Part shown: one piece after another, positions 23,245-33,600 of the stretch | Layout of the letters: the number at the start of each line of letters is the position of its first letter | Position numbering within the stretch: the stretch's first letter is position 1 | Assembly (NCBI RefSeq): GCF_032118995.1 | Contig: NC_092660.1 | Span: 18,586,501 to 18,650,500, forward strand | Length of the DNA: 64,000 nucleotides | From: Asterias amurensis | Taxonomy: Eukaryota; Echinodermata; Asteroidea; Forcipulatida; Asteriidae | Direction of reading: 5' to 3' | Translations under genes and position numbers: made by a program | Notes under the pieces: model-generated | What the model saw: only the letters and a program-made list of their open reading frames with translations | Database searches by the model: none | What the model was told of the DNA's origin: nothing

Positions 23245-24992
23245 GTAAGAAACGCGGTTCCCCAAAAAAATCTTACAATATTTGTTTACTTTTTATTTTG
23301 GGTTGAAATGAAAACAAAAAATAATACAGGGCATGACTTGAACTACCAACAACCTCCAAATTAATGTGTTGGTGTTGCATGCAATTATGTCCTCTATGCA
23401 ATACTATCCGGAGGACGTTATTGCATATGCAATAATGTACGCCGGACGGTTTTGCATATGTAACCGTGTCCGCCCAGATGCTGCTGCATAATGCAATTGT
23501 GTCCGCCCGAACACATTTGCATATGCAGTTGTGTCCGCCCTTGTGCAAAAACCGTCCTTGCAGTAAATTAAACGCCCTTGGTCGACGGAACACGTTCGCC
23601 ATTTTTTTTACAAGCTAAGTGACATAGAAAAATGTTCGTTGGGTATTCGCTGCAATCATAAAATACGTGAATATTCATGCGGCATATACATGTACATAGG
23701 TTCAGTGCATGCACGATCGCTTATATTTAACTTCCAACAATGCGCTCATTATGCATCAAATATTTATACGACAATACTCCTCTGGAGAAATATACCTCTG
23801 TGGAAAACAGATATCTATATTCCAATAGATACACCCATCCAGAGGAAATTTTGACATACGGTCAAACTTCTTTGCTCATGTTTGTCTTCTACGTTCGCGG
23901 GGAGCTTTTTTAATATAATTATTATAGGCCCTATTAAAAAGTTATTTCAATTTTGAATGGATTGTTCTAATTTGCAGAAGACGTAGAGATGACAACGAAG
24001 ATGTCTCCCTCGACAAGAAATTGCAAGCCATGAATAAGATGATGAGCGAACTATTTGACGAACTGGACGCGGATGACGACACTAAAGTGAGCAAGGAGGA
24101 GTGGGTGAGGCGGAAGGGCAACGCGGAGGACTATGTGCAGATTGTGGCCACATTCGACAAAAATGGTACGTTGGGTCATGAATGTAAATAATATGTTTTT
24201 ACCTCCGTCCATGGTTGGGTGTCTCCCTTTTAAACAGGATTGGCATAGCTGACAAATAAATCGCAGAAACAGTTACTGGAACAACAAAAACGTTGAAATT
24301 TGGGGTTCATCCGCTGTGCGAATCGGGAGAACAATAATAATAGTGAATAAACCATGAACAATTTTCAGCATGTAAAATACTATTTCAGTATATTTGGTTG
24401 TAACAACCGAAATCAGCTGTTCGTGTTTTTGTTTTTTTGTTTTTTTGGAGGGGGGGGGGGGGGGTAGTTTATTTGTTTATTTATTTTATTGTATTCATTC
24501 ATTTATTTGTTTTTTGGGGTGGGGGTCACGAGTATATGACTTCATTTTAGAGAGAAATATTTCACACACAAAATTGTTCAATGAATTGCAAGCTTTCGGA
24601 CTAAATATTGAACAGTGATGTTTAAATTCTCAATACGTTAAAACGGACTAGTACTGGCTTTCACAAAGAGCTTAATTTGACCTTAAGATATGTATTAATC
24701 TTTGTGCAACGTCACCAAACAAATCAGTATGACGATTTACAACTCATCTTAAATTTGTTAGTGCTTTGTAAAAATAAATCTTTTTTAGGCCAACACACCA
24801 ATCCAACCCCTTGCGCAGTTAATTTTGTTCTTTGTAAAAGTCAAGCCCAACTGACTCTACTAAAATCGTTAACTTATTGCCAAAACCGGTTGCAAGTTAT
24901 TTGGTCCTTTATATGAATAACATGATTTTGTTTTTGTTGCAGGAGATGGCTTGTTATCGCGTGATGAATTTCTGGCAGCATCAAAATCGTGA
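23075..24992 (+). CDS. Small secreted two-EF-hand protein with a tetrabasic site, 3 coding exons
   Basis: Coding exons 23075-23244, 23978-24165 and 24943-24992 (GT/AG; phases 2 then 1) give 135 aa. Residues 1-20 form a signal peptide (hydrophobic VLTLTLLVCILVI, cut near TEA|C). A Ser/Pro/Gly-rich segment ends in PPHPF and is followed by RRRRDD, a tetrabasic convertase site formed across the first exon junction. The rest holds two EF-hands. The first has loop DADDDTKVSKEE (acidic at 1, 3, 5 and 12, T in place of G at 6) and the second has loop DKNGDGLLSRDE, a canonical calcium site. The protein should enter the secretory pathway, bind calcium and possibly be processed. An extracellular or lumenal calcium-binding role, or a peptide precursor, are both possible. 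I do not recognise a named ortholog. A TATA/CRE promoter and a 5' UTR exon lie upstream, and a 3' UTR intron follows the stop. Confidence 0.82.
23365..23575. repeat. Degenerate tandem repeat (GCATATGCAATTGTGTCCGCCC)
   Basis: About five imperfect units in the first coding intron of the EF-hand gene. Each combines a TGCATATGCA palindrome with GTGTCCGCCC or its relatives. Confidence 0.6.
23978..24165 (+). CDS. EF-hand gene coding exon 2 (first EF-hand)
   Basis: Acceptor TTTGCAG, donor GTACGT. It completes the RRRR site, then encodes an amphipathic helix rich in Met and Lys, the first EF-hand loop and the start of the second (TFDKN). The second loop is split by the intron at a conserved position-like Gly codon. 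Confidence 0.82.
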
Positions 24993-25013
24993 GACGTCAT
25001 CACATAACAATGG
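24943..25013 (+). CDS. EF-hand gene coding exon 3 with stop
   Basis: It encodes GDGLLSRDEFLAASKS and TGA at 24990-24992. The exon continues 21 nt into the 3' UTR to a strong GTAAGT donor at 25014, so a further noncoding exon is expected. The short distance from stop to junction should not trigger nonsense-mediated decay. Confidence 0.82.
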
Positions 25014-25409
25014 GTAAGTTTTAACATTAAGGTAAAAGCGAGACTCTTGGTTTTGATTTACCCACTTTCTGAAGTTATGCCATTTTAAAACAAGTTGTCT
25101 TCTTCCCTCTTTGAAGGGGAGGGGGTGGGGGTTGTATATCGTCGTTAAGCTAAACCACAACCACATTAAGTTCTCAAAAAATGCATCCATTTGGAGCATT
25201 ATTTTTGTCTTTACTTTGTCTCTGCTTTAAAAGTTATTTTTGTGCATTTTTAGGTAACCAAACACACCACCATCCCTGACCCCCAACCCCCCCCCCCCCC
25301 CCCAAAAAAAAAAAGAAGAAGAAGAAGAGAAAAAAAAACCAAAAAAAAAACCCACAAATCAACAACAAAGACAACATAATATTTATCCAAATGTTTTGTT
25401 TTCCTCCAG

Positions 25410-25890
25410 GTATATTTTTTTTTCAGAGAGGTCAATCACAGGTTTGATCGTCCCCTGAACACACATGGCCCGACTTCTGTTTCCTGGTTGATTCTTCAAA
25501 GCTAGATTTGTCTTGCTTCAGGAGCTAATGGTACTTCGCAGTGGAAAGTATTAAGAGGTGGATTATGGTTTGACGAGTGGAATGCTTTCAAATTCATAGT
25601 GGGTCATAAAAGAGTCGTCGATTACTCGCATTATTGTTCTCAAAATCACGTTGGCATCGTACACATACTTTGTTTTTGTAGTACAATAAAATGTCTTATT
25701 AATTGTCATGGGCATTTTCGATTCGCCAGGATCTACACTATTTTTTTTAGGCCTACAATAGTTTCTGTTTTTTTTTATAGAGAAATATCTTATATTATTT
25801 GTATTATTATTTTAAAACTAAGCAAAGTACCATCTAAAATGTTATTATACAAAAACAAATCTTTGTTATAAAATAAAATTGAATTCATGT
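25410..25890 (+). other. Predicted 3' UTR exon of the EF-hand gene
   Basis: The acceptor is either TCCTCCAG at 25409 or TTTTTCAG at 25426. AATAAA hexamers at 25685-25690 and 25872-25877 are candidate polyadenylation signals. A C/A/T low-complexity tract at 25285-25345 lies in the preceding intron. Confidence 0.5.
25685..25690 (+). terminator. Candidate polyadenylation signal of the EF-hand gene
   Basis: AATAAA in the predicted 3' UTR exon. A second copy at 25872-25877 could serve a longer transcript. Confidence 0.45.
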
Positions 25891-25899
25891 TTGAGTGAA

Positions 25900-27370
25900 A
25901 TTTGCGGCATTTATTCAACAAGGAGCAGATACAAAAGTATACCATGGGTCACTTCCATGGAGCTGCTAACTTGCTCAACCATTTTTCTGGCAAGCAAAAC
26001 TGTTCGAGAAAATAAATCAAAGATGGCCTTCATTTGGCTGGTAACCTTATTTTAATAAGAATCTCTTCATCAGTCCACCTTAAGCCTGTAAGCATAAGCA
26101 CAGAAAGTATTGCTTAACAGAAACAGGTTACCAGCCAAAATAACATTAAGTTTGCATTGTTGTGGCTTGTGCCCCACTAAATTTTTGCTTAGCAAATAAA
26201 TTTGTCAATGTTTATTTTCTGCTTATCAGCTTTATGAAATTGGGTCCGTCCGACCGTAAGGGTCTGTTAAAGCAAATTTTTATCGCAACGTCACAGCCCG
26301 TGTTTTTACTATCCGAGGTTGGAAAACTATGGAAAGCCATAAATACAAAAGAAAAACAGATGGTCCAGTTCGAAAATAATGTCACACGTAATATTATAAA
26401 TATTATAAATAATAGTGTTGAATTTGCTTGAAACCAAGCAACAAATCATGGGAATTAATGTTTTATTTAGTTTTGCAATAACAAAATTGAATTTGGTCAG
26501 AACATCTGGTAGGCCTTAACATGAATGAATGTTTTTTTTTATAGCAATCGGCCGACCATGCACACCGGGCCCCAATTTCATTGAGTTGCTTTAACACCGA
26601 TTTTGTGCTTACTGTGCGATTTCCATTTCATTGCGCTGCTAACCGTAAGCACACGGAAAGTCATGCTAAACCTTCCGGTGATTACTGTGTGAAAATTAAT
26701 GATTGACGTAACAGTGTAAATTCTTGGTAAACACGCAAGGTGGCTGCCTAATTTTCTTGCTACCCTGTGAAATACGCTTACGCCTAAGCAAATTATTATT
26801 GTCTGCTATGTTAAATTTGCTAACCGTTTAAGCAGCGCTATGAAACTGGTCCGTGGCCGGACAGGAAACGCACCTAAATGCACTTTAAATAGCTATAAAG
26901 CACTTTAAGACATTGAGATGTTTTGCTCTGAAAACCTTTAAGTTCCCTATGTTTAAAACGATGTTGAGTGATATTTTAATAAATTATTTTGATACGTATT
27001 TTCAGCTGTCTGTTCATTTTATTTTTGTCAAGTTTGTTGGTTCGCAACCAGTAGGCCTCACTTTGAAAGTTTACCTTTGCCTTGAGCACGGCGCAGAAGT
27101 GTTATGTTTGAGAGCAAACGGCTTGATACGGCAGGTTTTTGTTTCTGCAAGATCTTCATTTTCTGGCCAAGCTTTGATGAAATCCGAATTAATGCGGGAA
27201 CACTATAAAAGCAGTGTTTAAAGTCACCTGGAAGTGGTATTTTTTCAAAATAAAGCTTTTGTCACTAATGTTTTTTGATGAGTGGAATGTGAATAAACAG
27301 TTAACTAAGGTTTTAAAAAATCAGTTCTTATGTTATTTACAAATTTAAGAGTAGACCCCGACCCGAGAGG
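25900..27370. other. Intergenic stretch with family E relatives
   Basis: No gene is supported. Fragments resembling the family E repeat (AAGCATAAGCACAGAAAGTATTGCTTA; CCCAATTTCATTGAGTTGCT; AAGCAGCGCTATGAAACTGG) lie at about 26050-26260 and 26565-26860. Confidence 0.5.
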
Positions 27371-27379
27371 GCGCTGTTC

Positions 27380-27616
27380 GTGACGTAAATCGAGGCAGAC
27401 TTTGCCTGTAATGCGTAGAGTAAACACAATTAAAAAGTGCATGTACGGACCAAGTCGTGAGGTTTTTTTTTTTCGGCAATGCCGACCAGGTGTATTGCTG
27501 CTGAATGCAGAAAATCACTTTTTGAAATGTACCAACTCACGATTTGGACATACATGTACTTTGCACGTGTGTTTACTATACGCATTGCAGGCAAAGTCTG
27601 CCTCGATTGACGTCAC
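27380..27616. mobile_element. MITE with about 48-bp terminal inverted repeats
   Basis: The left end GTGACGTAAATCGAGGCAGA and the right end TCTGCCTCGATTGACGTCAC match as inverted repeats. The match extends inward through ACTTTGCCTGYAATGCGTA and AGTAAACAC. There is no coding capacity. Confidence 0.7.
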
Positions 27617-27767
27617 AAAAGGGGTAGGCGGAGTCAGCCCCCCAAACAACTTTATATATTTTTTAAACATATAAATCGTGACAAACAATTACTAAAAAAA
27701 TTGTTTTATTGTTCGTAAGCATATACTCTAATATGTTTGAAAGAAAATAAATTATATTTCCAGGTGA

Positions 27768-28133
27768 CTTTAAAGGCAGTGGTCACTATTGGTATAAAAA
27801 TTATAATTACTCAAAATAATTGTTAGCAACGGTTACTTCACTTGGTAAAGAGTAATGGGGAGAGGCGGATATAGTATAATACACTGTGAGAAACGGCTCC
27901 CTCGAGAAAGAAGTAATTTTCCACGAATTTGATTAAGAATTTGAGGTCTGGAAATCAAGCTTCTGAAAGCACACAACTTCGTGCAACAAGGGTGTTTTTT
28001 CTTTGATTATTATCTCGCAACTTCGACGACCAAATTGAGCTCAAACTGTCACAGGTTTTTTATTTTATGCATATGTTGAGACAAAAAGTGAGAAGACTGG
28101 TCTTTGTGGAATAATGTCCAGTGTCTTTAAAAG
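27768..28133 (+). mobile_element. Family A MITE-like element
   Basis: It runs from AAAGGCAGTGGTCACTATTGG to TAATGTCCAGTGTCTTTAAA, with the usual inner blocks (GAGTAATGGGGAGAGG, CTGAAAGCACACAACTTCG). It is intergenic. Confidence 0.7.
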
Positions 28134-28301
28134 AACGCAGTCGTGTCGGAACTGTTAGTTGTGCCCTCCTTCTGGTTATGTCTACATAGGAACGTTTCCC
28201 AAAATTCTCATTATACAACTTGGGGGTAACAATAGGCCTCTGTCAAAGTGAAATGATTTTCAAATCAGAAGCTGCTGAAGGCAAGTTTTTGTTGCCATTA
28301 T

Positions 28302-28580
28302 TTTAAAGCCATTGGACACTTTTCGGAAAATAACGGGAAAACCCACTCTTGTTTCCGCACGTTTCGCCGTGTCATGACATGATGTGTTTAAAATAAATCC
28401 GTAATTCTCGCTATCGAGAATTGAAATTGTTTTAATGTTTTCTCAAAAAGTAAAGCATTTCATGAACAAAATATTTCAAGAGAAGTCTTTCACCATTACC
28501 TTCTGTAAACCCTGTAAGTTATTTGTAAATCTATGAACCTTTAATTTTTTTCTGTTCCGAAAGTGCCAAATAGCTTTAAG
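28302..28580 (+). mobile_element. Family B MITE-like element
   Basis: It starts TAAAGCCATTGGACACTTTTCGG, contains GTTTCGCCGTGTCATGACATG and ends near GAAAGTGCCAAATAGCTTTAA. One end is shortened relative to the copy at 59770. Confidence 0.65.
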
Positions 28581-29059
28581 TTTAATCATAGGTTTCTGCG
28601 CCCGATCAGAGGGGCTAAATTAATAGCAAAAACTTGTTGAGCTGTAAAGTTTTTAGTGTTCCAAAAGTACCACTAGAGGGCGGTATACTAAATGTGAGTC
28701 TTTTCGAGTCAACAATCTCAAAAAAGACCCTCAACAAAATAATTACGTGACCGCAACTAATTTCTTTTGTTTGTCGTCTTTCCATCAATGCAAACCTTCA
28801 AGTCTATCAACGTAAATGGAGCAAACCAGCAAGCCATGCAATCCAGTGGTATCCACAGACATGATATAAAGCAAAAAAACAACAACCCAATAACCTATAA
28901 CTAATAGCCCAATGTGGACGTGCGTATCTGAAAATCTGAAAAAGGGCCACCGACCCGTATCACTATCACTATCAATAAGCCCTATCAGCCCAAAGGTGCT
29001 GGGGTGTGGCGAAGGGAACCCCCTAATTTAAATAACAATGATATCTGTAGTCACTGTTG

Positions 29060-29075
29060 TGATGGCCCTGAAACA
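29060..29075 (+). promoter_or_regulatory. ETS-like site in the putative receptor promoter
   Basis: ACAGGAAGTAG carries the GGAAGT core of ETS-family sites, near 29070. It lies just upstream of a GC-richer patch that may be the receptor's first exon. No TATA box is evident. Confidence 0.25.
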
Positions 29076-29099
29076 GGAAGTAGAGCGGTGCGAAACTAA

Positions 29100-29273
29100 A
29101 GTTCGGAATTTCTGAAGTGGAACGATCATGGCGGCCAAAGTACGGAAATCACGTTCGTCATTGAGTTGGTCTGTTCTTTTTTCGTCTTGATTGATAGCAA
29201 CGGCCAGATTTCGGCATCGATTGACAGCTTGTGTGTGCTAATTCTGTGGAGGAGTTTGTTAGTTTAATCAGAG
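29100..29273 (+). other. Possible 5' UTR exon of the cytokine receptor
   Basis: Sequence with CGATCATGGCGGCCAAAG ends at GAG|GTAACT (29273). A matching acceptor (CTTTCCTAG) lies at 30488, just before the exon with the start codon. This assignment is inferred from splice signals only. Confidence 0.35.
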
Positions 29274-30488
29274 GTAACTTTTTTGCTTTTCGTCAACTTC
29301 ATATATTATTTCGGAAACTATATGAAAGGTACGTAGGCCCCATCATTTCAGTGTCGGTTGCTATTTTATGTTCGGTCTTGGGTTGTTTTTATTGGAACAA
29401 TCCAAATGAATACCCATACGTGACATGTGTGCAGGAAACGGTATCAATTGGCAGTATGTTTCTCTTGATAGTGTTATGATGATCGTGCGGGGCTTTTTAA
29501 ACTGTAATCATGACGTTAGTGGTCATCAATACAGGACTTGCACCAAATCGAGTTGTCTGGCTCTATTATCTATCAAGGTCAAACCTCTGAAGTTCATTAA
29601 CAGCGGTTGAAATTATTCTTGGAAAAATGCCTGTTCTGCCAAACGAGTAATTTACTCAAATGAGATATTCCATTCCTTTTGGTAAAAATGAGTGGTAAAA
29701 ATGAGTGGAAATGTGGTGGTAGCCGATACAAAAGGAGGAACTTGAAGTCCATTTAACACTATAAAAGCCCTCAAAATATTATGATGATGGCCTGAAAAGT
29801 GGTGGTGTGATCCAACTTTTTTTCTGATAAAGATGGAAACATTTATAAAGTCTTAAAGATAAAGATGGTTTGCCCCTCTATTTTAATTAATTTACATTTA
29901 TATTTAAAACTTGAATTTCACTTAAACTTGAATTTCACTGAAAGGGACAGGATCGGAAACTAAAAACCTCAATGTATAATTTTAGTCTAAAGGCCTACTG
30001 ATTATGAATTTCCCTCAAAAACCGTTTTCTCTTTCTGTGAAAAATTTCCCCACAAAATGTGTAACATATTCGTGAAAAATTGATCCGTCCCAAGTTTGGT
30101 GAAACGGTGTGCTAAAATGTGTTTCCAATAAACAACTCAACTTAAAACTCCTTCTCTCAATTTCATTCTTTTGCATCTCTTTTTATTTCTACTTTCACAA
30201 CTGTTGAATTAAAAAACAGTATTTTAAGCCACCTGGTGTTTTAAACGGTATTTTTTAACATTATTAGATTATGCTCTTTGCAAAAGTATAATTTTTTTTT
30301 TAAGTTAACCCGGGTCAACAAACGATTCATTTTGCTTCATGACATCACAATGACAAATATCAAGTTTTGTTTCCCCTAGCCACTGACGTTCCTCAGCTCA
30401 TCAGGGTTTGTATTTCTGTGTAGAAACCCAATGCTTCAAGTGACTCTGACTGTATGGACTCGGCCTAGAATCCGCTTCACTTTCCTAG

Positions 30489-30610
30489 ACCAGCAAGAGA
30501 CAAATGCACGATGAACCGCATAATGTCTCTTCACTGCGTGTTTCGAGCAACTGCCGTTCTCCTCTTGTCAGGTCTGTCAACATTCCCAATTGTGGTGTCT
30601 GCTTTAGATG
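30489..30610 (+). CDS. Receptor exon with start codon and signal peptide
   Basis: The acceptor CTTTCCTAG ends at 30488. ATG at 30511 starts MNRIMSLHC, followed by a hydrophobic stretch (AVLLLSGLSTFPIVVSA). The GTAAAG donor is in phase 1. Coding covers 30511-30610. Confidence 0.75.
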
Positions 30611-33600
30611 GTAAAGATTTATTAAAATACATAGATTGCAAAACAAAAGTTAATGGCCTGACGTTTTGACCCAAGCAGAGTCTTTCTCGAAGGCTAAATG
30701 ACAACACAACAAAAATCAGGTAATGCAACATAAGCAGGGAATTGGAAATAAATTAATAGAGAGAGAGAGTCGGAAAGCACACAGAAAAAAGTAAGGGGTA
30801 AACAATGAAAAGGGAGACGAGAAAGCCTTATCTAGAGGTGAAACGTCAGGCCATTAGGCCAAGTAAAAAAAGAAACAAGTTTAGCGTCCCCGCCCGCATC
30901 CTTTTCACAGGCCGCCTCCTTTTTATTTTTTTATGCACATTTTTTATGCACATTTATTTTATTATTTTGTTTTGGTTGTTAAATAGGGTTATTTTAAATG
31001 ATCTCAGCAAAAACAATCTGAATGTCTTGTCTGAATGCCTCGACTAAATTGTTTCATTTATGTTTTATGTATTTCAGCAGTAGAAAAAACATTGGATATT
31101 AATTTGACATTTTAACAAAGAATGGCGGCCATCTTGAAATAAAAAATAAAATGCCCCTCTTCCTCCTTTTTTGAAAAGCCCGGACCTGAAACATGTTTTT
31201 TTTTACTTGGCCTTAGCCTAGAACTATTTTTTCTTAAATTTATACCATACAAGGTCATTTTGGGTTGGTTAGCAGTTTGCAATTCAGCTATATCTATTTT
31301 CTTATTTACATATGTCTTAAATGATTTGATTTGAACAAAGAACAATTTACTAAAGCGGGGTTTGAACCAACAACCTTTGGATTAACTTGCAGGCATTCTA
31401 CCAACTGAGCTATCTAGCCTTATGTTGGCAGTCTCCTTTTTATTGATAAAAAAAGGGAGACTGCCGACATAGGGCAGTAGGTCTAGATAGCTCTGTTGGA
31501 AGAGCATGTTAGTCCAGAGGTCGTTAGTTCAAATCATGCTCTAGTCAATTTTGTCTCTGTTCAACCCATATAATTTTCCCAGTCAGTTTCCCAAGGTTGT
31601 GGTTTATTATTTATTTATTTATTTGGTAATTGCTCCAACGGTTAACGATCAATGTTCTTCGGAGCACTGGTGAGCTTTTGTTATTAAGAATCATTGGTAA
31701 AAAGGACACCCTTTGAGGTTATTTTTGCACCCCAAAAACTTTGAATCTGAGAAAAGCGAGAGGCTTTCATAACTCAAAAATCAGTTATTAAATGTCAAAG
31801 TTCTTTGTCTGTCTTCCCTCATCAGTGTGATCTGGAATCTCAATTACTTTTTTGTACATTTAATATAATCATATTGGCACTTTTTAGGTGTAAAGAAATT
31901 TGGGATCTTTCAACTCCAATTTGAAGGGATTGCATATATATCTACCTTATTTTAAAGCCATTGGACCCTTTCGGTTCAGAAAAAAAAATAAAAGTTCACA
32001 GATTTACAAATAACTTACAGGGTTTACAGAAGGCAATGGTGAAAGACTTCTCTTGAAATATTATTCCATGAAATGCTTTACTTTTTGAGAAAACAGCAAA
32101 ACAATATAAATTCTCGTTAACGAGAATTACGGATTTATTTCAAACACATGTCATGACACGGCGAAACGCGCGGAAACAAGGGTGGGTTTTTCCGTTGTTT
32201 TCTCCCGACTCCGATGACCGATTGAGCCTAAATTTTCACAGGTTTGTTATTTGATAAAAGAAGTTGTGGTACACAAAGTGTGGGCCTTGGACAACACTGT
32301 TTACCGAAAGGGTCCAATGGCTTTAATTTAATATCATCATTGGAAAGATCTGATCTGTCTTGATAAAAACAGGATTACCAACCAAATTTCCACTTGTTGC
32401 ATATTGCTTGTTACTGGTATTCAGCTGTTGTTTGCTTATCCTGAAAATCACGTGGAAATTTGGTTGGTAAACCTGTTTTTATCAAGGAAGAAATTTCATG
32501 CTAAGCAAATTTTTGTGCTTAGCAGCTCTATGAAATTGGGCCCTGGTAATTAAGCTTGGGTATGGAGGGTGAACATGGACAAAAATACGATGGCCCTTGT
32601 GCTCAGTCTTGAGTTTTTTTGTTTGTGAGCTTACTTGACTATTAAAGTTGCCTATATGGTTAAGGAAAAGGTTAAGCTGCGGCTAAAATCAAGTTGCTTT
32701 TGATACATTGTCAGTAATGTGTCTTCTTTTAAACAGGTTATGTGGAGCCAGGGAGAAGTGGAGAACCTGTGTTTGTTGAACAGGGTACCGACCTACACCT
32801 GAACTGCACCCTGAGCAATGTGACGCAGCCTGGCGACCAAACGGCCGTGGACATAGTGTGGTACCGAGGCTCACAAGCTGTCCCTACAGACTGGTACTCT
32901 GCGATCAGTGACAGTGTGTCGCAGCTTTCATTGATGAATGTCACGTTTGATCAGAGCTCCTCCTATTCGTGTGGCTTCCAAGAGGATGATTTTTTAGCGA
33001 AGATTTGGGTTGAAGTTTTAATTGGAAGTAAGTGATGAAAAATATTATTTAAAAATATCTATGTAACGTGCCCCTGGTAGCAGTTGATTAAAAGACCCTG
33101 GACTCTATTGGTAATTGTCAAAGACCAGTCTTCTCACTTGGTGTAACTCAACATATATGCATAAAATAACAAATCTGTGAAAGTTTGAGCTCAATTGGTC
33201 GTCGAAGTTGCGAGATAATAATGAAAGGAAAAAACACCTTGCCACACGAAGTTGTGTGATTTCAGATGCTTGATTTCGAGACCTCAAATTCTAAATCTGA
33301 GGTCTCGTAATCAAATTTGCGGAAAATTACTTCTTTTTCGAAAACTACGTCACTTCAGGGGTTTCTCACAATGTTTTATACTATCAACCTCTCCCCATTA
33401 CTCGTTACCAACTAAGTAAGGTTTTGTGCTAATAATTATTTTGAGTAATTACCAATAGTGTCCACTGCCTTTAACGCAGTCAAGTGTAGAATGAAGTATA
33501 GCCATCTGGCCTTGTGATGTAAAGCATGCAAAATGTCCTTTGTTTCACCCTAAATTTAAATCAAAGGAGCTGTAAAACTTAGTCCAAGGCAGAAACTCTC

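Noticed and set aside
26913..27221. 102-codon frame possibly a small gene
   Set aside because: No signal peptide with a clean cleavage, no domain, and AT-rich intergenic context; not supported.
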